64,000 nucleotides of DNA from Klebsormidium nitens. Its lineage: Eukaryota; Streptophyta; Klebsormidiophyceae; Klebsormidiales; Klebsormidiaceae. This document shows positions 1-11,151 of this stretch, in pieces. The position numbers and the translations under genes were made by a program. How positions within the stretch are numbered: position 1 is the stretch's first letter; the number at the start of each line of letters is the position of its first letter. The stretch lies in the NCBI GenBank assembly GCA_000708835.1, contig DF237115.1, positions 1-64,000 on the forward strand, read 5' to 3'. The notes beneath the pieces were generated by a model. That model worked only from the letters and a program-made list of their open reading frames with translations. It was not told the DNA's origin and ran no database searches.

Positions 1-236
1 GATTTCGACGCGTTAGGAGAAGATGATATGTAGAAAGCGTCATAAAGCGTTTATAAAACCGACACATCGAATGCTCTTGGCGACAGATAGAGTTAACCCT
101 TAATAGGTATAAGAGATTAGCGGCAGCTGAGCAGGGCAGCAGCAGTGGGCCCTGCACGGTAGTCTTGAGCAGCTATAGCTTTTATGACGAGTTGATTCAA
201 AGCGGTGGCGCGCAGATCCTCTTCCTTGTTGCCAGC
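1..236. other. Left edge and probable 5' region of the first gene
   Basis: No coding exon is supported here. The reading frame of the first gene stays open back to about position 165 but only with a TTG codon, so I treat this stretch as leader/promoter DNA. No clear TATA box or repeat was seen. Confidence 0.35.
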
Positions 237-1523
237 ATGGCTACTATCGCAAGCGTCAAATGGTCGAGCCCTTTGCATGTACAGGGCGTTTTGAGAATTG
301 GAAGAGAAGAGAGGTTGCCTGGAACTTGCCTAACATGCATCGCAAACGGAAATGCTGACAAGCAGAGAGGGTCGTGGCACCTGATTGGCGGCAGCCCTGG
401 CTTGAAAAGCCGGTTTTCTGCTCAGAGCACTTGCTGGCAGAGTTTGAAGGAGAGGCAAAAGTTACGAGGTAAGGTTACTTGTGCAAGCTTGTTTTCCTTG
501 CACAATTGAGGATAATACACCACCTTGATACATCCCCACAGCTTTCCCTGGTACACTCAGAAAACAAATGGAGTGCTGATGGAGTGCCTGAGCTTGCATC
601 CTTGCATCTATCAACCATCCAGTGTCTCAAGCAGCAGCACATTCATCGCAGACAATCTGATGTTTCTTGGAAAGAAACATAAGTATCTGAACACTCTGTA
701 GATCTCCATTCTCCATACCACCAGCAATTTTATTGTACTTAATTGGTGGACGCCCACCATCAAAGCACCTACATATAGCAGATCTCTCTGGATCACCATC
801 GCTTATTGTGGCAGTTTGTCTTCCCTGAAGTTGATGGCCAGCAATTCCACCTCCTAACGGGTTGTCAAGAGCTTAGTGGTGTTGGGGATATGGGTGGACG
901 GCAAGAGACCAATTCAATAATCCATTGAATATTGTGCTTGATGACAGGAAGCGTTCTGCGAGCAGCGGCTGATTCGGAAGCAGAGAACGTAGAGGCGCAA
1001 GATATACCACAGGCTGCTAGTCCGGATTCTTTTTTGTCATACGAGGAGGCAGGGCTTGTGGAGTTCGCAACTAACCTAGATATGCATGAGCGCTTCTTGG
1101 CGCGACTTACGGTGAGTTGCCTCACATCCAAATCCGCATACGAAGGGTGCAATTGCCAATGAGTGATTGTTCTATTCTAGCACAGCTGAAGATGCAATGT
1201 GCATTTGGTCGACCTTGAAAAGCGAAATAGATGTTTCATCATCTGGGACTTGTGTGCAGTGCCCTCTGTTTGAATTTAACTCCAGTGGACTTAGCCCAGT
1301 GTTCATGAATGTTACTCAGATCCTTCTATCGTTGCAGATATCATCCCTCAACCTGTTGAGGGTCATCTCGAAACAAGAGGGGGTTCCCATTGAGGAGCTA
1401 AATGCTGGCCGTGTTGTAGACTGGTTCTCCAAAGATAAAGAGAAGCGGAAAGAAGATGTAAATTCAGCGGTCCTGAAGTGGCCGTCGATGCCCGATGACG
1501 ACTTTCAGAATTCTATCTGGTAG
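237..1523 (+). CDS. Conserved-looking small protein of unknown function, 193 aa, three exons
   Basis: Exons are 237-468, 948-1111 and 1338-1523. Splice phases match (phase 1, then phase 0), each intron is GT-AG, and the total is 582 nt. The first ATG in the open frame is used as start. The N-terminal ~75 residues are rich in Ser, Arg and Lys with few acidic residues, as in an organelle transit peptide (inference). The rest is acidic and then helical: a segment around FATNLDMHERFLARL, then LNLLRVISKQEGVPIEELN and RVVDWFSKDKEKRKED, ending in an acidic tail. I do not recognise the family. The short C-terminal helical module resembles plant plastid auxiliary proteins in style only. Spacing to the next gene is about 1.7 kb on the same strand. 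Exon structure is well supported; function is unknown. Confidence 0.65.
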
Positions 1524-3223
1524 TAGATTCTAAGATCGATTTTGCATTTTGGTTGCGGCTCAGTCGGACTTTCTCAGGTCCCAAGTTCAGCAGCGGTTTT
1601 GGGCGTTATTCGTGCAATTGGATTCTGACACCACCTTATGCTTGCGGTTCTGCCTAGCTCAAACGCCATCTAAAAGTTGTACTGTGAGTTTAGTACAGGT
1701 TCTGAAGCCCTATCACATCGGCACATGATGAGCATAGCGGGCCTGAGTGAACCGAGTGAACTCCTTCAGTAATTGCAATGGAACAATAGCTTGCAGTATG
1801 ATTTCACCGTTCCACTGTCACCTTTAATGAGTGAGTCTGAGCGCTGTGTGTACTAGCTCATACATGTACATAGCACCATTGGAAACGGGTCGGAGACCCT
1901 GTGAATATATATATATTGTCTGATGCCTTTCTTGATGTCAAACAAGCTCGATCGAACCTACACGAAATCGATCGTATATGCATACATCCGCAAACCTGCA
2001 GACTGCAGTCAACTAGCTTTTAATCATGCAAGAGCATAATTGAGTTGAGGATACCCCGGCGCAGCTAGTTGCATGCACTCCCCGATGCACTCATGTTGTC
2101 AATCGCGGTTCACTCTCAATTTCATGAAACTCAAGAAAAATAATAGTAAGCCCAGATAATAGTAAGGTAACCGCACTGTGACGGGTAGGGTTAGTATGGT
2201 GGTTAGGGTGGGTACGAGTGCGGAGCGGGTGTTTTATATTAAGGTTAGGGTTTTTAGTGTTAGTCGGAGCTTACTATTATCTTGGCCTACTATTATCTTT
2301 CTTGAGAGTTGTCTCAATTTCCCGCCCGTGATGGTCACTCAAACTTTTAAGACTCAGGGGTAATCCATCTTGAGCACGTTCGAGACCTGCAAAGCCAACA
2401 AAGATTGAAGAAATTCGTTGCGATCATGATAAGAGTCTTAAGTCAACAAAATTAGGAAGCTAGCTGTCCTGTTTCGAGGATGCCACATAAACGACACCGA
2501 ATGTCAATCCAGGTCTGACCCGGAGGTGCATTTGCCAAAGATTCAAGCTCAGCACTGGTGCAGCTGTCGAATCGCAGAAGGACTAAATGGCTGGAAATTA
2601 GCTTCGATGGTACGCTTGGTCGGAAAGAGCACTACTGCAAGATCCAGATCCTCGGAAGAGACCTTGTCTAGAGGCGAAGCTGCCGGCTAGCTGCGCAGCT
2701 CTGCTACTCGGCTACATTGCAGCCGTTGATCACCAGCTTGACGATCCAACTTTTCTGCTTCTGCTCCTCTGCAGATCTATTATGATGTCGACAGCTGTGC
2801 GCCTTCAACCAGTAGCATACAAGTATCAGCGTCCGTATCCCTGCAGCACACAGGCAAAGTACAGCTCTGCTGTAATTTGCGCATGCAAGGTGAACGGATG
2901 CAATGGTCCTTTCCACTTCAACAAGGGTCAATTGTCTTCAAGCCTGGACGGCTACTGGACGGTATACCAGCAACACCAAAACCTAGCGCTTTGAAGTCCT
3001 CCAGCCGATTGAGTCAGGATTGTGAGGCCATTCCTCCTTGGCACCTCTTGGAAAGGCGAGCAAGCGAATGATCCGCCGATCAATCTTGTGTACCTGACAA
3101 TCAAACATGAAGTCAAGGAAATCTGAGAGCAAAGCTCTGTGATTGACACCGGACTGTGTCGGCGTTGGGACCAACTACGTGACGAGTCCCAGAGCCAACC
3201 TGTACCTACAGAGCATCGAAGAG
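1524..3223. other. Intergenic region with one MITE
   Basis: About 1.7 kb without a supported exon. It contains the inverted-repeat element at 2130-2306. The remainder shows only short open frames with no recognisable product. The last few hundred bases probably hold the promoter and leader of the methyltransferase gene. Confidence 0.5.
2130..2306. mobile_element. MITE-like element, family copy 1
   Basis: Terminal inverted repeats of 37 bp (2130-2166 and 2270-2306) differ at three positions; they begin CTCAAGAAA and carry two ATAATAGTA motifs each. The interior is G-rich with repeated GTTAGGGT-like motifs. A second copy with the same layout lies at 46549-46724. No convincing target-site duplication is visible. 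Superfamily cannot be assigned. Confidence 0.7.
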
Positions 3224-5370
3224 ATGGACAAACTAAGAAACAAAGAGCTTCTCTCAATCCAGACTTTTGCCTTGCTGGTGTTGTTTGCTGCTTGCTCCGC
3301 TTTGCTTCTGTTGCGCGCTGAAGAGGTGAGTCAACCTTTCTGTGGAAATTTCGATGATGGTGAATTGTCTTCCAACTAGGTTCGAGAGCAAGCACTCTGC
3401 TTTATGCAGATGGAACGCAGAAACTAGCTTTCGGACTTAAACATGCGCTGTCTCTTCTTCTGTGATTCGGATGCAATATTGTGTTCTGAAGTTGAGAGAC
3501 TGCGAACCTTTACTTTGACACCTTATTATGTTCACACTGATGCATTCTGAATGCTCAAGAACAGTATCGAGCCCTGCAAGCTCCATTCTGCACTGTCTAT
3601 ATGATGTTCAGGAGAAAGTGTTCAGGACTTTTCAGCCAGAGATTGTGAAACGGACTTCGATTCTGGACCATGTGCAGATTCGTCAGAAAATTGGTCAACT
3701 GAATGGAACCTCAGACAACCTGCTCTTTGAAGATAAGGAGGGAAAGACCTGCAAAGAGTTTCACATACGGATGACTAGCCAACCAGTTCTGGCTGGTGTT
3801 TACGGATTTCTGTCCTCCGTCGTGCCGTTGGAAACGAAAGAGATGGAATATGCTACAGAAATAACCATCATACCCTCTCCAACCATCAAGAGCAGTCAAT
3901 TCGTGTCAATTGCAGAGAAAGTAGCCAGAAGACGGCACGCGCTTGCGGCTCCATTGATACCAGATCTTAGCATAGGAAAAGTCCTTCGCAGCGGATGGCT
4001 TGGAACCACAGAAGCTTACATTCAGGAGGTGGACAAAGCTTCGCTCAGGCTCACTTTGCAACAGCTCAAACCCAATGTTCCGATGAAAGCCTTAGTCAGT
4101 AGCGACACTCAAGCAGCTGCAGCATCTCAAGCCACATCCAAGAAAGTCGAAGCTCCAAAGCATGTGCCAGCTTCCTTTCTTCCAGATTACCAAAAGAAAG
4201 GAGTTGAAGGCCTTCTGAAACTCCTGTTGCATACAAGAAACGTTGACAGCATCACAAGTCTCACACTGCTTGAGAACGGTTGTGATGTAACTGGAGCCGT
4301 AGGCCAGTATCTCAGCCAGTACGTTGGTACTTATATAGGGGTCAACTGTGGGTTCGAGAACAAGGACGTGCCCGAGAACCTTAAGTACTCAGCAGAGAAC
4401 GCAATCTTCATCAGCACCGACTGTGGCCCTCTTCCATTCCAAGATAACTCTTTCGACGTTGTGTTTTCGGACAACGTTCTCGAGCATGCTCAGCCTGTGG
4501 ATCTTTTCCTGCGGGAAAGCCACCGAGTCCTAAAGCAGAAAGGCATTGCTTACTTCAGCTGGGGCCCGATCTGGACAGGTAGGTTCTCCTTTTCAAAAGG
4601 CTGTGAATCTGGATTCCAATCAGCTTGCAGGATACATGCTTGTTGCGATACCAGTTTCTCGATCGAGTAGAGAGGCCGATGCTACTTCAGTCAGGATCAT
4701 CGCTCGACATTTTGCTGGTGGATGAGCAGTTCATAAAGTTACGAAAAAATCACCTTCTGACGTCGTAAGGAAGTGGCTAAATTGCTTCTGGAAAAGACGT
4801 TTGAAAAAGCGCCACAAAATCTGGTAGCAGAGACAATCTCGTCACCTTTCAGCAAAATCCATTCTATCTTTCATTTTGACAGGTCCGTTTGGACACCACG
4901 TGCACGAAGACATGGTCCAGAGGCGCGCGAAGCGGCTGAACACGACAAGCACGTACCGGAACGACGGAACGGTCATACCGCCCTGGGGTCATCTCCTTTT
5001 CAGCCCCGAGCAGCTTCGCGAGCAGCTTTCTAAGACGAAGGGCTTCGGAACTCCCCAGCTCATAGATGGGATCGTCCAATACGTCTACTCGGACAACAAT
5101 CTGAACCGGGTCGGCTTCAGTGAGATACTGAGACTGATCGAGTCCTTGGATTGGAAGCCAGTCCCGGAGTTCCACGCATGCGAAACTGCTGGAGAAGTGC
5201 ACGGTCTGGATCCCGATTCGACCCTGCCCAGCTTCGAAGAAGAGCTTCCCCAGGAGGCTGTCGTGAGGCCCATTCTGGATCTGTCTCGGCTCGATCGTGC
5301 GGTAGAAGCTTTTCCGTATGAGACGAGATTCGACATAGGGTTCTGCAGGCTGGCATTCATTAAGACGTAG
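3224..5370 (+). CDS. Membrane-anchored class I SAM-dependent methyltransferase (Methyltransf_11 type), 518 aa
   Basis: Exons are 3224-3325, 3612-4578 and 4883-5370; phases 0 and 1 match and the total is 1557 nt. Residues 1-34 have a short basic head followed by a hydrophobic segment (FALLVLFAACSALLLL), a signal anchor placing the enzyme in the secretory pathway with a lumenal catalytic part (inference). The C-terminal half carries a methyltransferase type 11 fold: LENGCDVTGAVGQYL replaces the usual glycine-rich motif I, and the clear signature DNSFDVVFSDNVLEHAQP is followed by ESHRVLKQKG, the typical post-motif. The last exon begins GPFGHHVHEDM, seen in related SAM methyltransferases. Motif I is weak, so cofactor binding should be viewed with some caution. 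Substrate cannot be told; glycan or lipid methylation would suit the topology. Confidence 0.8.
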
Positions 5371-6328
5371 GCGCGCGGGCAGCGCAGAACTGAGAAGAGA
5401 GTAACCTGATTAGCCAGGCAGATCGATTGACAATTTGATTTCACGGGGCGTCGTTTTCTGCGTCAGAAAATTGGATATGATGGTGCGGTCATGGGCGGCG
5501 GCAATTTCGTAGGCGCACTGAATGAGCTCGTTTAAGGAACTTCGTGTCAGTGACTTCGATTATGTTCATGAGCAACCCAATTTTGAACGAGATGAATTGG
5601 CGTACGTTTTACGGTGTCACATGAGCGTCACATGGTCTTCATGCTTACGTCTTCACCTTCAGGTGTTACGGCAACCAAGTTCTTTCTGTGCATACCTAGG
5701 CGCCAGCTGCGCCAAGCTTTCGAGCCATGGCCGGATCAAGGAATCGCTCAACGGTGCATAACTATACCGCGTTCACGCATGCACGCGGGCAGCAGGCTGT
5801 GGCGTCTGCTTGCGATCATGTGCAATGAAGCCTGTGCGGTGCAGGCTGGCGGCCTGGGACAGCAGGCCACCGTGAGTCCGTCCTGAGTGGCAGTTGGGAT
5901 ACGATTGGATACGCAGGTCGTCCGACGGCATGCCGGCGAGGCCTGGGAGTGACTATCCATCGCAGTGCCACTCAGGACCTTGATTTAAAGTATACTAAAC
6001 GATTTAGAGTGCCGAAGTTTAGATTTTGCTACCGTTTGCGGAAATCGCATGCCAGTATTGGCTAGCTCTTGGCTGACATCAGCTTATGGCATTCTGTAAA
6101 CAAACAGCGATCCATGTTCCCTTCTGCACCTGAAGTCAGGCATGCTTGGCACGATAAACCGACTTCCCATCTGTTCTCGACAAGCATGGCCAATCTATAG
6201 CTGATGAGCAGCTCCGATAAAGCTCTATATACCCCGGTTGCACAATGTATTGCTCAGAAACGAACTGGATGTGTCGGTCGCGTATCAAGTCTCTCCGAAA
6301 ATCCTCCTGGCAGCTGCCATGACTACTC
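5371..6328. other. Convergent intergenic region
   Basis: Lies between the 3' ends of the methyltransferase (+) and the Mpv17-like gene (-). It contains a fold-back sequence at 5880-5978. Several open frames of 70-90 codons are present but none shows recognisable protein features. Confidence 0.5.
5880..5978. repeat. Fold-back element, 99 bp
   Basis: A perfect 13-bp inverted repeat GTCCTGAGTGGCA (5880-5892) and its complement (5966-5978) bounds a 73-bp interior. It may be a tiny MITE or the stem of a 3' UTR hairpin; no target-site duplication is obvious. Confidence 0.5.
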
Positions 6329-8290
6329 CTAATTGTCGTCACCCGCCCCTCCTTGCCCCGCAATGTATGTTATGTAGATTGTCCACAAGAAGGACGCAGT
6401 GTTGTTGGTCAGAGGCTGCAAAATCAAAGCAATTCCAGCATAAGGTGACGACAAAAACCCAAAAGCGAGGAAGCGGGACAAGCCGAGCTTGATTGGTGTG
6501 TCAACAATTCGTACGAGTACGTCGTCCAACCAAACGCGTCACTGATCGAACGACACCCCTGGGAACGAGAAGGAGTAAAGCGAATGAACCAAAGCGACAA
6601 GCAGCGAGCTACATCAAACCTCTCTACTAAGAGGTTTTACGAAATTGAGCTCACCATCAAATGTACTGGTACTCGTGAATAAGTGAAGAGGTCGATCAGC
6701 GGCCAGTAAGTCAGCCCAGCCTTCAAAGTAGGTATCAAGTCGCGCTTCAACCTGGCCCAAATAGCATCCGCATTTTCTCCTGTGAGATCGGAAGGGACCG
6801 TTTAGAGAGGGTCGCAGAAAGAAAAGACGATTGGGAATCTCTTACAGGCATTAAACAAGGGAGTCGAGTGAAACTTCAACGAGCTGCTTTGAAGCCGTGG
6901 ACCACTGTCTGCTGGCTGGAACGGAAGGTATCAAATCAAGATTGTCTTTAGAAAACCCAGGTGAGCTTGGGACAGAATGAGCCTCAGTAAGCAGCGAAAG
7001 TAGTGAAGTATTGAAGACGTGCAACAGAACAGTCCCTAGATCTACGGGTCTATGTCGGTTGTCCCTCACCTTGCAAGGCAGCATTCAATGAGTAGAATAT
7101 GGCGGTGAAGAGCGGTCCTACAGTTGTCTGTCCGATGAAGATCTTCTTACACACGCTGATCAAGTCCCGCCCAGGATACATCCTGGTCATCAAGCCAAAC
7201 CAGAAATGAAGAAGGGGCCCCGACATGAAAAGGCCAAAGGCAGCCATACGGAGCGAGCGCGGAAAGTCGTATCCCCCTTCCCAGCCTGCGACAGAAAGCT
7301 AAAAGGTCAGAATTAATAGCTGGACCGTGACGGGGAGTTCCAACTGCTTCTGCGAAAGGAGCACGTCCAAGAGATTGCTGCAAACTGTGGCATCACTTCT
7401 TTCCTCCAGTGCTTCAGCTAGAAATGCTTCCACAGTACTTTCCCAAGACACTTGACTGTCCATCATCCAAAGTGCCACGTGCGCACGGTATACTGAAGTC
7501 TCAGGACCTAGCGCGAGAGTGTCGATACATTGTGACGCATATTGAGGAGTTTCCATAGACTTCAGCAAGGTTGCGAAGACCCACCTCCTAAAGCCTGAGC
7601 GCAGAGATCTGACGCCACAAAGATCGCTCCCGCAGTCAGACTCTTTACCAGCAGCGGTTTCTCCTCGATCGTTTGCAGGTACCACTCAATAAAGCGCTTT
7701 CCAGGATAGCTGGTCTCATTCGCTTTCGCAGCTGTTCCACCGCTTGCTTCACCCCCAAGTTCCTTCGCAATCCTTGTGGCCCCACTGAAAAACCTGCTTG
7801 ATGTCTGCTGCGAAAACGCTTTCCCCACGATAGATCTGATCTCAGCTGCAGAGAAAGCTAGTCTTTTGCCATGAGTGGCTTGCTGAGTAGTGATGGCCTT
7901 CTGTGCGAGCGTTGCTTGTTGGTTGAATGGACGCAAATGCCTGCTGATAAGCGAAACGTTTCGGTTTGTTGGCTTTCCCCAGAGGGAGGTTGCTAGGCTT
8001 GAGCTGCTTGCTGAAGATGTTCCATGAGAGCCAGCGAACCGTGCAATGGAGGGGGTCGCGGAGGCAGCAAAGAACTGCTTTGCACTCTGACTTGAACCAA
8101 AGGAAGCAAGCTCCTTGAGGCCTCTTCCGGTGCTTGCTACGGAGGCCAAGTTTCGAGGTGTCTGCACAGACTGGAGTGCAATCCCCTCGAGCCAAGAGCC
8201 ATAAACTTGCAGTTTGAAGCTTCCTAGACTGAAACCTTGAGCAAGAGATGCACCACCCCGGAACCCCTGAAGGAGCATCTTGGCTGTCAT
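6329..8290 (-). CDS. Mpv17/PMP22 family membrane protein, 377 aa
   Basis: Exons on the minus strand are 8290-7585, 7285-7070, 6779-6655 and 6415-6329; phases 1, 1 and 0 match, total 1134 nt. The family domain covers about residues 200-377. It opens with WYLQTIEEKPLLVKSLTAG and ASDLCAQAL, continues with YDFPRSLRMAAFGLFMSGP and HFWFGLMTRMYPG, then TYWPLIDLFTYSRVPVHL, and closes with NNTASFLWTIYITYIAG. These are the hallmark blocks of Mpv17 proteins, which are small multi-pass inner-organelle-membrane proteins thought to act as channels. The first ~195 residues are an unusually long Ser/Ala/Arg-rich leader with few acidic residues, consistent with a mitochondrial or plastid transit sequence. The family core alone is usually near 180-200 residues. 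The gene is divergent from QCR8. Confidence 0.9.
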
Positions 8291-9193
8291 GTTGCCAGCA
8301 GATCTCTAGCTTATCAATGCCAATAGCGTGCTGAAGCTTAAGCTGAACTCAGTAGCCGCAGCTTGCATGCATCGAAATTGGGTTCACGAATCACGTGCCT
8401 GTCCAATCGAAAACAGATTGGACCAATCTTTCCAATGCCAGGACGTTCTCAGATCCACTAACTTAAAACAAGCAGAGTGTCAGCTTTCATGGCCAAGTGA
8501 ACAGAGACGACCGTCCGCCAAGCTACTCCTATTTTGAAAAACCTAAAGAAGGATAAGAAGCAGGCCTCCCAGGGGCCATGCATCAACGCCTCTGCACGCA
8601 GCACGCCTTTCCAGAATTGGCAGAGAAAATGAAACCCCCCAGATCTTTCCTGGCACCAATGGCAGTGGCAAACGCTTGCCTAGCTTGCTCTCAAAACATC
8701 GTCACCCCGCCCAACCCATACACAGGACATCAAGCGCATATTTCGGATAGGGTTTTTGGAAAGAACCGGTTGTCAACCTCTAGCGTTCCCTCTTTCGACC
8801 TGAGGCTCGAGCCGCCTCGTGCCGAAGAAGTTTCTAACGAATGGTGGCGACCAGACGCCTCGCTTCCTCCTTGGGCCGTGCCTGCGGCAGTGGGAAAACT
8901 TTAGACAGAGAGTGTGGAGAATCTAGAACCGGCAGGGCCCACACTACAACCGGCATCCTTTGGTCGCCCTCTGGGGCCCGGGGCCTCGGTCCAACCTCTT
9001 GAAGACCCAGGAAGACTCAGACGGAGAGTCAGAGACTCGGACTCGGACTCGGACTCGGAGACCGAAGGCTTCAAAGCTTCAGGCAGAAACTTGAAGTGCA
9101 GAAAACCTGCCAGTGCAGGAAAAGGGGAGCGCTAGCTTGCGACGTTCTGACTCTGAGCGGTGAGCACTAGAGGACCTTCCCACAGGGGCAAAG
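8291..9193. promoter_or_regulatory. Divergent intergenic region between the Mpv17-like gene and QCR8
   Basis: Both neighbours are transcribed away from this region, so it must hold both promoters. It includes a 108-codon open frame (8578-8904), listed separately, and a short run of GACTCG hexamer repeats around 9038-9060. Confidence 0.45.
8578..8904 (+). CDS. Possible small ORF upstream of QCR8, 108 aa
   Basis: An ATG-started open frame with no intron, ending in the segment SNEWWRPDASLPPWAVP. No family is recognised. Its place 290 bp upstream of QCR8 on the same strand means it could be an upstream ORF in the QCR8 leader, a separate small gene, or chance. Codon use is not decisive. Confidence 0.25.
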   Translation: MHQRLCTQHAFPELAEKMKPPRSFLAPMAVANACLACSQNIVTPPNPYTGHQAHISDRVFGKNRLSTSSVPSFDLRLEPPRAEEVSNEWWRPDASLPPWAVPAAVGKL

Positions 9194-10181
9194 ATGGGGA
9201 AGACTCCGGTCCGCTTGAAGGAGGTGATCTACATGCTGTCCCCTCACGAGCAGAGGGCGTTGACCGGCCTCTTTCACGACATGCCTGGGAAGTTGCACAA
9301 GAAGATCTCAGAGAATTGGACTGACATCGTTTGCTTTGTTGCACCCGTCGTTGGAACAGTTTGGTAAGTGCTACAGCTTTGATTCACCAGGTTTTTATCC
9401 TGATGTGCTGTGAGACAACCCTAATGCTCTTTCAGGCCGCTCACTTCAGCTTTCTTCCAAAAATTATTCAAGATTGTCAATAGTGCAGATGGAATCTGAT
9501 GGAGGCAACGAGCTGTTGCTTCTCACAAACCCTCAATCGCCGGATCGTTGCCTTTGCTGCAAAAATATGTATGCAGGCCCTGAGTAAGGGCAGCTCTCTG
9601 ATGCAGTGGATCAGGCGTGTGGCTTATTATGCCTTTCTATGGGAACTTTGGAACTGCAATTTTCTAGAAGATCACCTGCATACCTTACCACTGAGGTTGG
9701 CAGAAGATTGTTGCGGAAGCTGTCTCCACCGCTGGACCATATTCGCACTAGATTCTGGTATGCTCAGGAGGGAATGTTGGCATCTGGAAAGAGGTCTTGA
9801 ATGGTTCTGAGTGCATGGCAGGTGATCGTCCTCTGGTATTCTGCATGATACACTGTTGGAAGAATCAAGCACGTGGTGCAATGCTTGTCGAATGAACCCC
9901 CTAATCAGAATTTTGCTGTGGTTTTTAGGATGCGGTTGATTGAACAGAACAGTCTGCATACGCTGCACTTCTCTGGCAGTAAAGAACCAGGCAGACCAAT
10001 CTTGTAAATATCGGTCCTGCATTGATTGACCAGCAAACATTCCCCCCATTTCTGATATCTGCTTTTTCCACAGATGAGAAAAGCTACGTGCAGAATTGAA
10101 GCCGATGACATTTAGTCTGCTGTATCCTGCAGGTATGCAAACGACTACATTGAGAAGGAGAAGCATCATCACAGATTTTAG
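9194..10181 (+). CDS. QCR8: Cytochrome b-c1 complex subunit 8 (QCR8), 72 aa
   Basis: Two exons, 9194-9363 and 10133-10181, join in phase 2 across a 769-bp GT-AG intron to give 219 nt. The product begins MGKTPVRLKEVIYMLSPHEQ, continues with FHDMPGKLHKKISENW, a membrane-spanning stretch VCFVAPVVGTVWYA, and ends in a basic EKEKHHHRF tail. This matches plant QCR8, a small single-pass subunit of mitochondrial respiratory complex III; plant homologues are about 72 residues, so the length is exact. The second exon encodes only the last 15 residues, so automatic ORF finding misses it. The conserved tail makes the join convincing. Confidence 0.92.
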
Positions 10182-11151
10182 GTCCGGAAGCCTTGTCTAG
10201 GATGTTGCACTAGCGCTTGCACTGCCCCATGGCTCCCTGCAGTTGCATGGTCACTACCGACCAGTTCGCTTGAAAGGTTGAGGCAAGCTGTTTTGGGTTG
10301 GGAGTTGAAGTCGCTGGGAAGGTCCAGCTGGCCGTTCCCACACCATATGAGCAACTTGACTGCGGACAGAAGTAAAGACTTGTTTCAGATTTTTCAATCT
10401 GCATTATTGATTTCCGAGTAAGGTGAGGGCAGTCGTTGCCTCGTCTATTTATGCTGCAAGTTGCACTGCAGCGGGTAAAGGCCTGCACGAGAATGCCGGC
10501 CAAGGTATATTGCAATGTGTTTCTGGTACATACGAGCAGTCAGGTTCCTAGCGCTGACCACATGCTGAGCCACATATTGTAATGGACATGTCTCAACGCG
10601 TAGCATGCAACAATGACAATGTGCACCAACATTCTCGGCCCACCGACGCAAACGTGTTATGCAGTTGCACATGAAGCGTAGCTGTAGAAGACGTTTTGAT
10701 AGGAGGCAAGACGCACATGGTCCATGTTCGCACGAGCTTGTATAGTCATGAGTCACTGCCAGCATGACAGCACACATATGCGCCTCATGCAAGCTGCAAA
10801 GATGGCATGGACCAATGCGGATCGGGCGGTTTGCCTCTACAGTATACTGTATCAATGATCCGGTGCCCATGGGCCGGCCCTTCTTAAGGGTTCAGCCCGC
10901 TCTACCAGAAGCCTGGCTAACAAACGATTAAGAATTGTGCTACGAGTTGACGAACAGACGCACCTATCATGTTATCAAATATGATGTATTGAACGCGCGA
11001 AGCCGTCAAGATTCAGACCTGAGCGACATGTTCAGAAGAGCGGCCGTCCAGGCTGGGGCTGCAGTGTCCTCGTATCTCTTCATACCATTGACCTCAAAGT
11101 ACTTTCTGTTCGCCCTGTACTGCTCCTATTGTCACGAGCTTGCTCCTGCTC
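10182..11151. other. Convergent intergenic region
   Basis: Between the 3' ends of QCR8 (+) and the TPR/SGNH gene (-). Only short open frames without recognisable features were found on both strands. Confidence 0.45.

Noticed and set aside
2178-2280. GTTAGGG-type motifs as a true interstitial telomere
   Set aside because: The motifs are irregular and lie inside an inverted-repeat element with a second copy elsewhere.
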